From positions 1 to 64,000 of the forward strand of contig CALIOE010000009.1 in NCBI GenBank assembly GCA_938044775.1: 64,000 nt of DNA. The letters are read 5' to 3'. The notes beneath the pieces are model-generated. The model made no database searches, was not told where the DNA came from, and was given only the letters and a program-made list of their open reading frames with translations. The translations under genes were made by a program, and so were the position numbers. Below, in pieces: positions 1-9,283 of this stretch; the first letter of the stretch is position 1; the number at the start of each line of letters is the position of its first letter. Origin of the DNA: an uncultured Rhizobiaceae group bacterium (lineage in GTDB: Bacteria; Pseudomonadota; Alphaproteobacteria; Rhizobiales; Rhizobiaceae).

Positions 1-331
1 TGAGCGCCGTTTCCGGTGCAGCAGAATCGATCTGCATGTGTACCTTCTGCTTCAACTCCAGCCGTTCGGGCACGGATTCCTGGACAATATCTGCGACCTC
101 AACGGCCTCTTCGATGGAGCTCACAAATGTGAGCCTCCCGCGCGTGGGAAACGGGGCTTCTGTGAGTTGACCATAGGCGCGCTCGGCATTGGCCATCACT
201 TCGCCGACTATGCGCTCGGCTTCGGGATGCGGGTCAAATATCCTGCAGTCGATGCCGTTGAAAACAAAACGCGCCGCCCAGGCCCCACCAATAACACCGC
301 CGCCAATGGCGGCTGAGGATTTGATGATCAT
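1..331 (-). CDS. 3-hydroxyacyl-CoA dehydrogenase family, probably carnitine 3-dehydrogenase (partial, runs off the left edge)
   Basis: Minus-strand reading from ATG at 331 gives MIIKSSAAIGGGVIGGAWAARFVFNGIDCRIFDPHPEAERIV..., a Rossmann GGGxxGxxxA NAD-binding start; ATGA overlap with the downstream BKACE gene supports the carnitine-pathway guess. Confidence 0.75.
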   Translation of the reverse strand, partial: MIIKSSAAIGGGVIGGAWAARFVFNGIDCRIFDPHPEAERIVGEVMANAERAYGQLTEAPFPTRGRLTFVSSIEEAVEVADIVQESVPERLELKQKVHMQIDSAAPETAL

Positions 332-1242
332 GAGACTGGCGCCCGCTTTACGAGCCCCAGTTTCTCGCGCACCGCTTCTGGTCCGATCACTTTGGCGCCG
401 AGGTTTTCGACAATGCCGACGGCCCGTTCAACCAGCTGCGCGTTGGTCGCCAGCACGCCGCGATCGAGCATCAGATTGTCCTCAAGGCCAACCCGCACAT
501 TGCCACCTGCCAGCACCGCGGCTGCAACATAGGGCATCTGGTTCCGGCCCAGTGAAAACGCACTCCAGGTCCAGCCGTCGGGCACGTTGTTGACCATAGC
601 CATCAGGGTGTTGAGGTCATTTGGCGCACCCCAAGGAACACCCATGCAAAGCTGCACCAGCGCGTCCTCTTTCAAGACCCCCTCGGCCACCAATTGCCTG
701 GCAAACCACAGATGACCGGTATCAAAGGCCTCTATTTCCGGCTTCACACCGAGCTCAGTCATCATCGCGCCCATGGCGCGTAACATGCCGGGCGTGTTGG
801 TCATCACGTAATCGGCCTCGGCAAAATTCATGGTGCCACAATCCAGCGTACAGATTTCGGGCAGACACTCGGCCACATGGGCAACCCGCTCGGCGGCGCC
901 CGCCATATCGGTTCCCTCGTTGTTGGCCGGCAAGGGCGCTTCGGTGGATCCGAACACCATGTCGCCGCCCATTCCCGCAGTCAGGTTGAGCACCACATCG
1001 GCGCCGGAATCGCGAATGCGATCGGTTACCTCACGATAGAGCTTCAGATCGCGCGATGGAGCACCGGTATCGGGATCACGCACATGGCAATGGACAATGG
1101 CCGCTCCCGCCTTTGCCGCATCAATCGCCGACCCGGCGATCTGCTCCGGCGAGCGCGGTACATGGGGGCTCTTGTCCTGGGTGCTGCCAGAGCCTGTCAC
1201 CGCGCAGGTGATGAAAACATCCCTGTTCATGGTCAGTGGCAT
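328..1242 (-). CDS. BKACE (DUF849) family 3-keto acid cleavage enzyme
   Basis: 304 aa; MNRDVFITCAVTGSG...HVRDPDTGAPSRD...GLEDNLML motifs typical of beta-keto acid cleavage enzymes; alternative start 1230. Confidence 0.85.
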   Translation of the reverse strand: MPLTMNRDVFITCAVTGSGSTQDKSPHVPRSPEQIAGSAIDAAKAGAAIVHCHVRDPDTGAPSRDLKLYREVTDRIRDSGADVVLNLTAGMGGDMVFGSTEAPLPANNEGTDMAGAAERVAHVAECLPEICTLDCGTMNFAEADYVMTNTPGMLRAMGAMMTELGVKPEIEAFDTGHLWFARQLVAEGVLKEDALVQLCMGVPWGAPNDLNTLMAMVNNVPDGWTWSAFSLGRNQMPYVAAAVLAGGNVRVGLEDNLMLDRGVLATNAQLVERAVGIVENLGAKVIGPEAVREKLGLVKRAPVS

Positions 1243-1341
1243 TGTGCGTCCTCCCGCGCAGATGTTTCGACTCTGCGGGAGGATGTACGCACTGGTAGAA
1301 AATCACCATACGAAAAGAGACACAACCACCGGAAATTGCGA

Positions 1342-2766
1342 CTAGCTCATGGGTATGGACGCCGTCGGCTTCACCGTGCCGTAGCCACGCTGGGCGATCC
1401 AGTCCGGGGCGCGGCTGGCATTTTGGATCAGGGTTGATTTCACGACAGCGGACGAACCGGCCAGACCACGACTGCGCTCGGCGGCCAGAAAGCCGGCAAA
1501 CATGGCACTGGCGGCCGATGTGCCGGTATTGAACAGGCTTGGATCGTCGTCCTCGGCAAACCAGCTGGGTGCACAGAGATCGGGCTTCTCGTTGGTCTTT
1601 CCAACGGTCGGAGCTTCAAGCAAGCTTTGTGGCGCCGGCCCCTGCGACGAGGCACCGATCGAGAGGCCATCGCAGCGCACCGCACCGATGGTGAACACTT
1701 CCTCGAGTCCGTTGGCACCCCAGATGCTTCGGCCGTGGCCCCGGTCATAGGGTCCGGCAAACCGCGCCGGCTGAAAGGCGCCGGAATTTCCGGCGGCAAA
1801 GACGACATCGACGTCATCCATGTTTGCCAATTCGATGACAATTTCGTTTAACAGATGTTCTCGATTGCCAGCATAGGATAACGGCCCCGGGCTATCGGCA
1901 AAGCTCGTCGCCACCCCCCAGGCGTTGACGATGATCCAATGATCAGGATATTCGTCTTTGCCCCGCGCCTCTACGATGAAAAGCTTGACTGCCTGAAACA
2001 GGCCATGCGCCGATGAGGCAAAAGGCGCCACATCAAGCACCCGGTCCGGCAGGATCGGCGCATCATAAACCATTACTGAAGGAGCAACGCTTAAGATGTT
2101 GCGGGCAATCATGTTCCCATGGCCGTCGGACATGCGCCCGGTCGGGTTCTGATACTGGCCGGGCGGATAGAACGCCGAAGCCCCTATTCCGTTGACGCGC
2201 TGCCATCCGCCGCCAAAGGTATCGGGTGTTCCAATGCCATTCACATAACAGGCGTTCAGACCTACATCGACGATGATGACACCGACTTTGCTGCCGTCAT
2301 CCTGATTGTTTTCGATGCTGGTGCCCATCGCATTGAGGGCCTGTCGACGGGTACCGAACTTACCAGCCACACCGCCGCCGATCTGCCAGTGCTGGCCGGA
2401 GACTTCACTCATCGGCAGCAGGGGCACATCAACCGATACGGGAATTCGAACTTGTTCGCCGCCACCGGCGCCGTCCCCACCTGCGGCAATTTTTGCTTTC
2501 TCAGAGATCGCAGGAGCTGAGCCGTCGGGGTGTTTACCCGTTGGTCCGGCTTCGTCTTCATCTGAATCGGGGCCACACAATATCTTCAGGAGGTCCATCA
2601 GGTCTTCGTCATTGAGAGCAGCGCGCTGTTCGGGACCGCGCGGGGCACTCCGTTGGCTCTTGCCGTTCCGGTCGAGCATCAGCCAGCGCTCTACAGCTTC
2701 CAGTTGTTTTTCGCCCTTTGGCATGAAGCCCTCGGGAAACTCTCCGAATACGCGGGTCTTCAACAT
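1342..2766 (-). CDS. S8 family (subtilisin-like) serine peptidase without obvious signal peptide
   Basis: Asp (IIVDVGLNA), His (DGHGNMIARN), oxyanion Asn (AAGNSG) and Ser (GTSAASAMFAG) motifs; start MLKTRVFGEF at 2766 (ORF extends to 2802). Confidence 0.85.
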   Translation of the reverse strand: MLKTRVFGEFPEGFMPKGEKQLEAVERWLMLDRNGKSQRSAPRGPEQRAALNDEDLMDLLKILCGPDSDEDEAGPTGKHPDGSAPAISEKAKIAAGGDGAGGGEQVRIPVSVDVPLLPMSEVSGQHWQIGGGVAGKFGTRRQALNAMGTSIENNQDDGSKVGVIIVDVGLNACYVNGIGTPDTFGGGWQRVNGIGASAFYPPGQYQNPTGRMSDGHGNMIARNILSVAPSVMVYDAPILPDRVLDVAPFASSAHGLFQAVKLFIVEARGKDEYPDHWIIVNAWGVATSFADSPGPLSYAGNREHLLNEIVIELANMDDVDVVFAAGNSGAFQPARFAGPYDRGHGRSIWGANGLEEVFTIGAVRCDGLSIGASSQGPAPQSLLEAPTVGKTNEKPDLCAPSWFAEDDDPSLFNTGTSAASAMFAGFLAAERSRGLAGSSAVVKSTLIQNASRAPDWIAQRGYGTVKPTASIPMS

Positions 2767-2825
2767 GATACGATCCCTCTTCTGATCAACAACTTGAAGC
2801 AAAACCCGTCGAACAGGTCAAATGA

Positions 2826-2841
2826 TGTGCCATTTGTCACA
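2826..2841. promoter_or_regulatory. CRP-like palindrome TGTG-CCATTTGT-CACA
   Basis: 9/10 match to TGTGA-N6-TCACA in the divergent intergenic region between subtilase and cyclase-TPR gene. Confidence 0.5.
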
Positions 2842-2897
2842 GAACCTAAAAAAGATATTGTAGATTAAGAGAGAAACATGGCTGGGGCGGACATGGG

Positions 2898-4670
2898 TTG
2901 GGCCCGGTGCTGAAGATGGTCGAAAACAGGCGTGGTGCAGCGAGCGTGGTGTTCGCTGATATGGTTGGCTATTCGTCGCTGACCGCGCGCAATGAATCGG
3001 CCACCCACACGATGTGGATGGATTTTGTTAATACCTGCTTGCAACCGGAAGCCAGGAAGCATGGCGCAACAGTTGTGCGCATGCTTGGTGACGGCTGTCT
3101 GTTAAGCTTTGACCTGCCCGAAGAGGCGCTCGGCTGGTGCATGGACGTGCGCTCGACGCTGGTCTCGGAGCGGTTGACTCCGGTCCCCAAATGGCCCGGC
3201 CTGTCGATGCGCTTTGGCGCCCATACCTGCGAAGTGATCCACGAGCATGACGACATCTATGGTGACGGTGTAAACACAACCAAGCGGCTGCAGGAGCGGG
3301 CCCAGGCCGATGGCATTCTGCTCTCGGACGCCTTGATGGAAGCTCTTGGGGAGCGCCAGGACATGGAGTTCCGCTTTCTGGGGGCCCTAAACTACAAGAA
3401 TCTCGAACACGCTATCCCGACCCACGAGGTGATTTTTCAGGATGTCAGCCTGCCGGTGCGCCAGGAAGGCACGATCCTGCCCAGTATTGCGATCATGCCG
3501 TTCCGCAATATGACGCGGAACGAAGAGCTTGACTATTTTGCCGAGGGGTTGATTGACGACATGATTCAATCGCTGGCCGGCTTAAAGGAACTGCAGGTGA
3601 TCGCCCGCGGGTCCACCCTGCCTTTTGCCAAACAGACCGTCGATGCTCGCGATGTCGCACGGATTCTCTCGGTGCGCTACGTGCTGCAGGGGTCGATCCG
3701 GGAAGTCGGTGAAACCATTCGTCTGACGCTGTCTTTTGAGGACGCGCAGACCGGCGATACAATATTCGGGGAGAAATGTGAGTTTCCGCACAGAGAACTA
3801 TTTGCAGTTCAGGACAATATCGTCCGCCAGATAGTGGCCCGTGTCGCACCGAACGTTCGGGCGGTCGAATTGGAGAAGGCTTTGCGCAAACCACCCGACA
3901 ATTTCACGGCCTATCAGTGTATGCTCCGCGCCTTGGATCTCATGAAAACGCTCGACCGCGACGACTTTATGAAGGCCAAGGAATACCTCGACAGGGCAAT
4001 TGAGCTTGATCCGGACTTCGTGCTGCCGGTAGCCTGGACGGTGCGCTGGTACTGCGTGAATATTGGTCAAGGCTGGTGCGAGGACCGAGAAACGGCGATT
4101 GAGGAAGCCAAAGAAATGGCAAACAAGGCGATACAGATTGATCGTCAGAGTCCGCTTGCTCTAGCTGCGTTGGGTCACGTCAAATCGTACCTTGAACAGG
4201 ATTATTCAACTGCTTTGGTCTATTTCGATAGGGCACTTCAGGTCGGTCCCAGCCACGCAATCACATGGGTACTTTCCGGTGCCACCTTATCCTACCTAGG
4301 AAAATGCGAAGAGGCCGTTGCCCATGCCAAACGAGGGCTAGAGCTTTCTCCGAATGACATAGATGTTTTTCAATTCTACGATTTCTTGTCGATCGCCTAC
4401 TATTTTTCCGAAGATTTTGAGAACGCTCTAACATGGGGCAAACTCTCTTATGCCGAAAATCAGCAATACGCATCAAATCTCAAAGCGTTGGTGGCTATTC
4501 ACGGGGCGATGGAGAACACTGATGCTGCCAAGGAATATTTGGACAAGTTGTTAGAGATCGAGCCATCGTTTTCGATTGAAAAATGCAAGGAAACGTGCCC
4601 CATCGAAGACCCAAAAATACGCGAGAGATATCTAAAACACTTGCACGCGGCGGGCATCCCGCCGCGATAA
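2898..4670 (+). CDS. Class III adenylate/guanylate cyclase domain protein with TolB-like and TPR regions
   Basis: VVFADMVGYSS, MLGDGCLLSF and IYGDGVNTTKRLQ cyclase motifs; TolB-like IAIMPFRNMTRNEELDYFAEGLIDDMIQSLAGLKELQVIARGS; C-terminal TPRs; TTG start 2898 or ATG 2916. Confidence 0.85.
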   Translation: MGPVLKMVENRRGAASVVFADMVGYSSLTARNESATHTMWMDFVNTCLQPEARKHGATVVRMLGDGCLLSFDLPEEALGWCMDVRSTLVSERLTPVPKWPGLSMRFGAHTCEVIHEHDDIYGDGVNTTKRLQERAQADGILLSDALMEALGERQDMEFRFLGALNYKNLEHAIPTHEVIFQDVSLPVRQEGTILPSIAIMPFRNMTRNEELDYFAEGLIDDMIQSLAGLKELQVIARGSTLPFAKQTVDARDVARILSVRYVLQGSIREVGETIRLTLSFEDAQTGDTIFGEKCEFPHRELFAVQDNIVRQIVARVAPNVRAVELEKALRKPPDNFTAYQCMLRALDLMKTLDRDDFMKAKEYLDRAIELDPDFVLPVAWTVRWYCVNIGQGWCEDRETAIEEAKEMANKAIQIDRQSPLALAALGHVKSYLEQDYSTALVYFDRALQVGPSHAITWVLSGATLSYLGKCEEAVAHAKRGLELSPNDIDVFQFYDFLSIAYYFSEDFENALTWGKLSYAENQQYASNLKALVAIHGAMENTDAAKEYLDKLLEIEPSFSIEKCKETCPIEDPKIRERYLKHLHAAGIPPR

Positions 4671-4690
4671 CAGTAGAGGGAACTGCTGAA

Positions 4691-5695
4691 ATGGCTTCAA
4701 AACTAAACGGACTGAACGGTTTGAATGGCCTGAATGGCCTAAATGGTCTTAATGGCCTTAACGGCCTGAATGGACTGTCCGAACCAACAGCCACGGGCTT
4801 TGGCGCTTCAGGGCGCTCCATCGGTATATCGCCGACATACACGCCTGTAGATGATCACACAGGCGATGGTTTGGAGGCCTGGCCGGGCAATCAATGGCCG
4901 GCGGTCAATCCCACAGTTACCGCCTCGGGTGGAGCCGGCTATGCGCCGTTACACGAAATTTACGACCAGGTGCCGGCGGTCAACGGGCAATTCACCATCA
5001 ATCACTGGTCGCCGGTCAATTACGCAACGGCCTGGCTCGCTTCCCATCCGGGTTTGATACCAGGGCCCGCGGACTGTGATCTGCAATCCATACTCGACGC
5101 CGCCGATGTTGATGCCGAGATCACGGAACTGATTGCACTGATAGAATACCGTCCGGCGATGCTTGATGAAGGGCTCATTCAGGCGCCCGTTTTTGAGGAC
5201 TATTTCCGGGGTATTTTGAACTACAATCGTTACACTCATCCTGCGACGACGCGCCTTGTGGCGATCTGCCTCAACGCAGCGACAAGCGCCGGCATGCGGT
5301 TTAAATGGCATTTCAACCGGCCGCGGCCGAGCCAGTTGTCACCCGCACTTATGCCGCCGATCGACCCGCCGCAGCACGGTTCGTTCCCAAGCGGTCACTC
5401 CACCCAGGCGCATACACTGTGTTGTCTTTTCGAAGCCATACTGGGCGATCTCGTGGTGACTGATCATCGACCGCACCCCGACCCCGATCCGACTGACAGC
5501 GACTTGGCCGTGGTACGTCGTCCTTACTACGACATGGCCCAACGCATCGCCCGCAACCGTGAAGTGATGGGTCTGCACTACCCAAGCGACAGCGCGGCCG
5601 GCGAGACGCTGGCAGAGTGTCTTTTCACCAACCTCTTGGCTGAACCGGATTTCACGGCCGAACTGGCTCTCGCGCGGACGGAATGGGGACTGTAG
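4691..5695 (+). CDS. PAP2-superfamily / vanadium haloperoxidase-like protein with N-terminal (LNG)8 repeat
   Basis: FKWHFNRPRPSQ, FPSGHSTQAH and ARNREVMGLHYPSD reproduce the KxxxxxxRP / PSGH / RxxxxxHxxxD signature; start ATG 4691 preferred over ORF start 4583, which overlaps the previous CDS. Confidence 0.8.
   Translation: MASKLNGLNGLNGLNGLNGLNGLNGLNGLSEPTATGFGASGRSIGISPTYTPVDDHTGDGLEAWPGNQWPAVNPTVTASGGAGYAPLHEIYDQVPAVNGQFTINHWSPVNYATAWLASHPGLIPGPADCDLQSILDAADVDAEITELIALIEYRPAMLDEGLIQAPVFEDYFRGILNYNRYTHPATTRLVAICLNAATSAGMRFKWHFNRPRPSQLSPALMPPIDPPQHGSFPSGHSTQAHTLCCLFEAILGDLVVTDHRPHPDPDPTDSDLAVVRRPYYDMAQRIARNREVMGLHYPSDSAAGETLAECLFTNLLAEPDFTAELALARTEWGL
4703..4774 (+). repeat. Eight tandem 9-bp units encoding Leu-Asn-Gly
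   Basis: cta aac gga / ctg aac ggt / ttg aat ggc / ctg aat ggc / cta aat ggt / ctt aat ggc / ctt aac ggc / ctg aat gga. Confidence 0.95.
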
Positions 5696-5706
5696 CGAAG
5701 GCTTGA

Positions 5707-5760
5707 GCCGCGCCTTCTTGCCTGGCCCTGGCTCCGAACCAGGGCCGAGAGGCGCGCGGC
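5707..5760. terminator. Hairpin between convergent genes, candidate bidirectional terminator
   Basis: ggccctgg ctccgaa ccagggcc perfect 8-bp stem inside an imperfect outer gccgcgcc/ggcgcgcggc stem; no clear U-run. Confidence 0.4.
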
Positions 5761-5773
5761 AATTGCTCCCGGC

Positions 5774-6460
5774 TTAGCTCTCAATAATCCGGCGCAGCGT
5801 ATCCGGCTGCAGGATTGTTACCCGTTTGCGGGTGAACTCGATGATACCGCGGGACGACAGGGCGGCGATTTCGCGGTTAACCGCCTCGCGGTGGGTGCCG
5901 AGCTTGGTTGCCAGGTGATATTGCGTCGGTGCCGGCTCAATGAAAGCCTCCGAATCACCCACGTCATCACCGCCCGCCATGCGCAGGATTTCGGCACACA
6001 AACGATGCCGGATCGTCATGGTGCTGAATTCGTAGACTTTTTGGGTCAGTTCCCTGTTCTTGCGCACCATGTGCTCTGCAAAGCGAATAGCGAGTTCCGG
6101 ATCGTTGGCGATCAAATCGCGGAAACTGTCCGACGACATGCTGCCCACATAACTTTCCTCGAGGGTCTGCACCGAAGCGGATCGCGGCTGCTTGTCTATC
6201 GCTGAAAACTCGCCGAACAACTCGCCGCGGGCGAGTTCAGTATAGGTGATTTCCTTGCCCTGGTCCGAATAGCTTTTGGCCGCCACCCGACCCTCAACAA
6301 TCAAGAACACATCAGTCGATGGTTCATGCTCGCTCAGGATAAGCTTACCTTTAGGCAACCGGATCCAGTTGCAACGCTGACCGATGGCATTGGTCTTTTC
6401 CGCATCAAGGTCTTTGAAAATCTCGACCACGTGCAACAGGTTCTGCGCACCTTCGACCAT
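5774..6460 (-). CDS. Crp/Fnr family transcriptional regulator, CRP-like
   Basis: CNB domain with GELFGEFSAIDKQPRSA phosphate-binding cassette and HTH GTHREAVNREIAAL (R-E-x-V-x-R as in CRP). Confidence 0.9.
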   Translation of the reverse strand: MVEGAQNLLHVVEIFKDLDAEKTNAIGQRCNWIRLPKGKLILSEHEPSTDVFLIVEGRVAAKSYSDQGKEITYTELARGELFGEFSAIDKQPRSASVQTLEESYVGSMSSDSFRDLIANDPELAIRFAEHMVRKNRELTQKVYEFSTMTIRHRLCAEILRMAGGDDVGDSEAFIEPAPTQYHLATKLGTHREAVNREIAALSSRGIIEFTRKRVTILQPDTLRRIIES

Positions 6461-6710
6461 TTACTACTCCCATTCCGTCACCCAGCCGGCTCCGGTCTGG
6501 CGCTGGCTCTGACTACGCCTTCCGAAGACTCTTTTATGGGTGTTTTTGGCGAAGATGCAAATTGTAATCTCGGGCTAACGCCAGGTAGGCACATTGCGCA
6601 AATGTCATAGACGCTTGTCAAACTTCGCCATTCTATTTCAATGAGTTCTGGCGTATAAAGAAAGTCTTATGTGATTCACCACATCACGTTGGGCAGGGAG
6701 CAACGGTGAT

Positions 6711-7301
6711 ATGAGTTGGTCTGTCGGAGAAATAATGAGCTTGTCGACCCGTGCGGCAAGAGGGGCAGGTGTCCCGGATAACCTCGCCGAAGTCGCGGGC
6801 AACAGCGTCATCTGGCTGCAGAGGGCTGGCTTGCCAGGCATCGAAGCCCTGGCGCAATATCTGGTTGAACTTGAGAAACGCGGCGGCAAGCATGACAAAA
6901 CCGTGTGTCCGCTTCACCGCGGAATGAAACTGGAAGTCGCAAGCGCCAAACCGAAATCGCTGAGTTCTGTCGAACATCCGTTGTTGTTGACGCCGGCTCT
7001 CGCCCCACTTGGTGAAACATCCGTTCGATTCACAATTGGCGCAGTCTCGCTCATCGTATCGCCCGATGGCGTTGCCCACACTGCAACCCATGATGCTCTT
7101 CTCGTGGAGAAGGCCGAGTGCGACTACGTGATATCCGGTGCCGCGGTTGATGCCGAACCAGTGACCCGGATTGACGCCGAAAACGGGGCGTCGGTTGCCG
7201 TTCTGCAATATTTTGCAAGCCATGCGACAAGCGATGAACCGCGGCAGCCGGATTCAGCGACGAACAAAAATGATTCCGGGGATCGGAAACTGAGCGCTTG
7301 A
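6711..7301 (+). CDS. DUF3726-like protein
   Basis: MSWSVGEIMSLSTRAARGAGVPDNLAEVAG N-terminus resembles the DUF3726 family. Confidence 0.6.
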   Translation: MSWSVGEIMSLSTRAARGAGVPDNLAEVAGNSVIWLQRAGLPGIEALAQYLVELEKRGGKHDKTVCPLHRGMKLEVASAKPKSLSSVEHPLLLTPALAPLGETSVRFTIGAVSLIVSPDGVAHTATHDALLVEKAECDYVISGAAVDAEPVTRIDAENGASVAVLQYFASHATSDEPRQPDSATNKNDSGDRKLSA

Positions 7302-7346
7302 TCTGCTATAAATGACATTCCAGACATTCATTATCCCGGCCAATCC

Positions 7347-8678
7347 GTGACAGCACCCTTTCTGCCCCAGGAAGTCATCCGCAAGAAACGCAACGGCGAA
7401 GCGCTGAAAGCGGGCGAGATTGCACAGTTCGTTGGCGGCATCAGCGACAATAGTGTTACCGAAGGTCAGGTCGCAGCGCTGGCCATGGCGATTTACTTCA
7501 ACGGCATGGATCCCAGTGAAACTGTGCCGCTGACCCTGGCCATGCGCGACAGCGGTACCGTGCTGAACTGGTCGTCGCTCGACGGCCCGGCATTGGATAA
7601 GCATTCAACCGGAGGAGTTGGCGATAATGTTTCATTGATGCTGGCCCCGGCCATCGCAGCATGCGGTGGGTATGTCCCGATGATCTCCGGCCGCGGGCTC
7701 GGACACACCGGCGGCACGCTGGACAAGCTTGATTCAATCCCCGGCTATCAAAGCCAGCCCGACAAAGACCTGTTCCGCAAGGTCACAAGGGAGGTCGGAT
7801 GCGCCATTATCGGGCAGACCGACGACCTGGCGCCGGCGGACAAGCGTTTTTACGGCATTCGCGATGTCACGGCCACGGTCGAGAGCGTTCCGCTGATCAC
7901 AGCGTCGATCCTCTCCAAAAAGCTGGCTGCGGGCCTGGACGGACTGGTGCTGGACGTGAAATGCGGCAACGGCGCCTTCATGGATGATCTTGAGAAGGCC
8001 AGGGAACTTGCGCAATCTCTCGTCAGCGTTGCCAATGGCGCCGGCATGAAAACAACCGCTCTTCTGACAGATATGAACCAGCCGCTGGCCAGTGCCGCCG
8101 GAAACGCCGTCGAGATACATTCCGCAATCGATTTTCTCACCGGGCGGGATGTGGATCCCCGTCTTTGGGACGCGACGGTCGCGCTCGGTGGCGACATGCT
8201 TGTAAGTGGCGGTCTGGCGGAGGATTTTGAGAACGGATGCGCAAGGATGGAGCAGGCGTTTTCGTCCGGCGGCGCCGCAGAGAGATTTGCCAGTATGGTT
8301 GTCGCGCTGGGCGGCCCCGTGGATCTGATGGACAGGCCCGAAAAACACCTGCCCGCCGCACCGCTGGTCGTGCCGGTTACCGCACATGAATCCGGCAGTG
8401 TCACACGGGTCGACACACGCGGAATCGGTGTTTCCGTGGTTGCCATGGGTGGCGGGCGGGTGCGGGCTGCCGACGGTGTTGACCCTGCGGTCGGCTATAC
8501 TCAGTTGGCGATGATCGGTGACATGATTGACGATGACACGCCGCTGGGCTTTGTCCATGCCCGCGATGAGGCACAGGCCGAACAGGCGGCAGCGCAGCTG
8601 CGCGCCGCCTATGGACTTGGCAATCCGGCGGACGTTCCAGAGAGCTCTGTTGTCATTGAACGTATTGGCGCCCCGTGA
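7347..8678 (+). CDS. deoA: Thymidine phosphorylase
   Basis: [53 protein letters not shown]. Confidence 0.95.
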   Translation: MTAPFLPQEVIRKKRNGEALKAGEIAQFVGGISDNSVTEGQVAALAMAIYFNGMDPSETVPLTLAMRDSGTVLNWSSLDGPALDKHSTGGVGDNVSLMLAPAIAACGGYVPMISGRGLGHTGGTLDKLDSIPGYQSQPDKDLFRKVTREVGCAIIGQTDDLAPADKRFYGIRDVTATVESVPLITASILSKKLAAGLDGLVLDVKCGNGAFMDDLEKARELAQSLVSVANGAGMKTTALLTDMNQPLASAAGNAVEIHSAIDFLTGRDVDPRLWDATVALGGDMLVSGGLAEDFENGCARMEQAFSSGGAAERFASMVVALGGPVDLMDRPEKHLPAAPLVVPVTAHESGSVTRVDTRGIGVSVVAMGGGRVRAADGVDPAVGYTQLAMIGDMIDDDTPLGFVHARDEAQAEQAAAQLRAAYGLGNPADVPESSVVIERIGAP

Positions 8679-9283
8679 ATCACCGCACCTTTGCTCCCGG
8701 ACCTTACGAAAAGTTTCCCGGCATTAATTTTGCCCATCCGAAGCCGCTGCGGAACTGGCCGGACAGACCGCTGGCTGCGGCAATCGGCGGGTGGTTGAGT
8801 TGCGATCCACCACTGCTCGAACTTGCCACGCTGGCGCTTGAGGAGTTGCGGCTGCGCGGCGCTGACCTGAACGCGGGTATGAAATTTGTCGAGGCTGATC
8901 TTGAACCTATTCCGTGGCTTAGCGAAGCGAGAAACGCGGTGCGGCAGACCTTCACGGACGAGGTGTTATCAACCCAGAAGGAAGGAAAACTGGGTGCCAA
9001 TGTCTATGTGATGCTGCGGGGCGGTTACACGGCCGACAACGGCTGGTACGGGGCCTATGTGGGATCCACCGGCAAGAAGCCCGGGCGCCGATGTGTCGAG
9101 CACCGCAAGGGCATCCGCTCGGCCCGCGGCCTGCCAAAATACGGCATCGAACCGCTGTGGTCGCTGTTCGACTTCATCAATCCCGTGCCGAAAGCCCGGG
9201 CCGGTCGTGAGGAATGGGAAACCCGGCTTCACGAGGCACTGGCACCGGTGGTGCCCAAAGTGACAGGAGATGTGGCGTTTTAG
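8675..9283 (+). CDS. Hypothetical protein with probable GIY-YIG-like domain
   Basis: NVYVMLRGG...[26 protein letters not shown] shows Y-V...Y-V-G-x-T...R...H spacing; GTGA overlap with deoA. Confidence 0.55.
   Translation: MNHRTFAPGPYEKFPGINFAHPKPLRNWPDRPLAAAIGGWLSCDPPLLELATLALEELRLRGADLNAGMKFVEADLEPIPWLSEARNAVRQTFTDEVLSTQKEGKLGANVYVMLRGGYTADNGWYGAYVGSTGKKPGRRCVEHRKGIRSARGLPKYGIEPLWSLFDFINPVPKARAGREEWETRLHEALAPVVPKVTGDVAF

Noticed and set aside
4583-4690. Longer start for the PAP2-like gene (ORF 4583)
   Set aside because: It would overlap the preceding cyclase-TPR CDS by 88 nt; ATG 4691 leaves a normal 20-nt gap and puts the LNG tract at the N-terminus
7734-8558. 274-aa minus-strand ORF over deoA
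   Set aside because: Antisense shadow of deoA; no family resemblance
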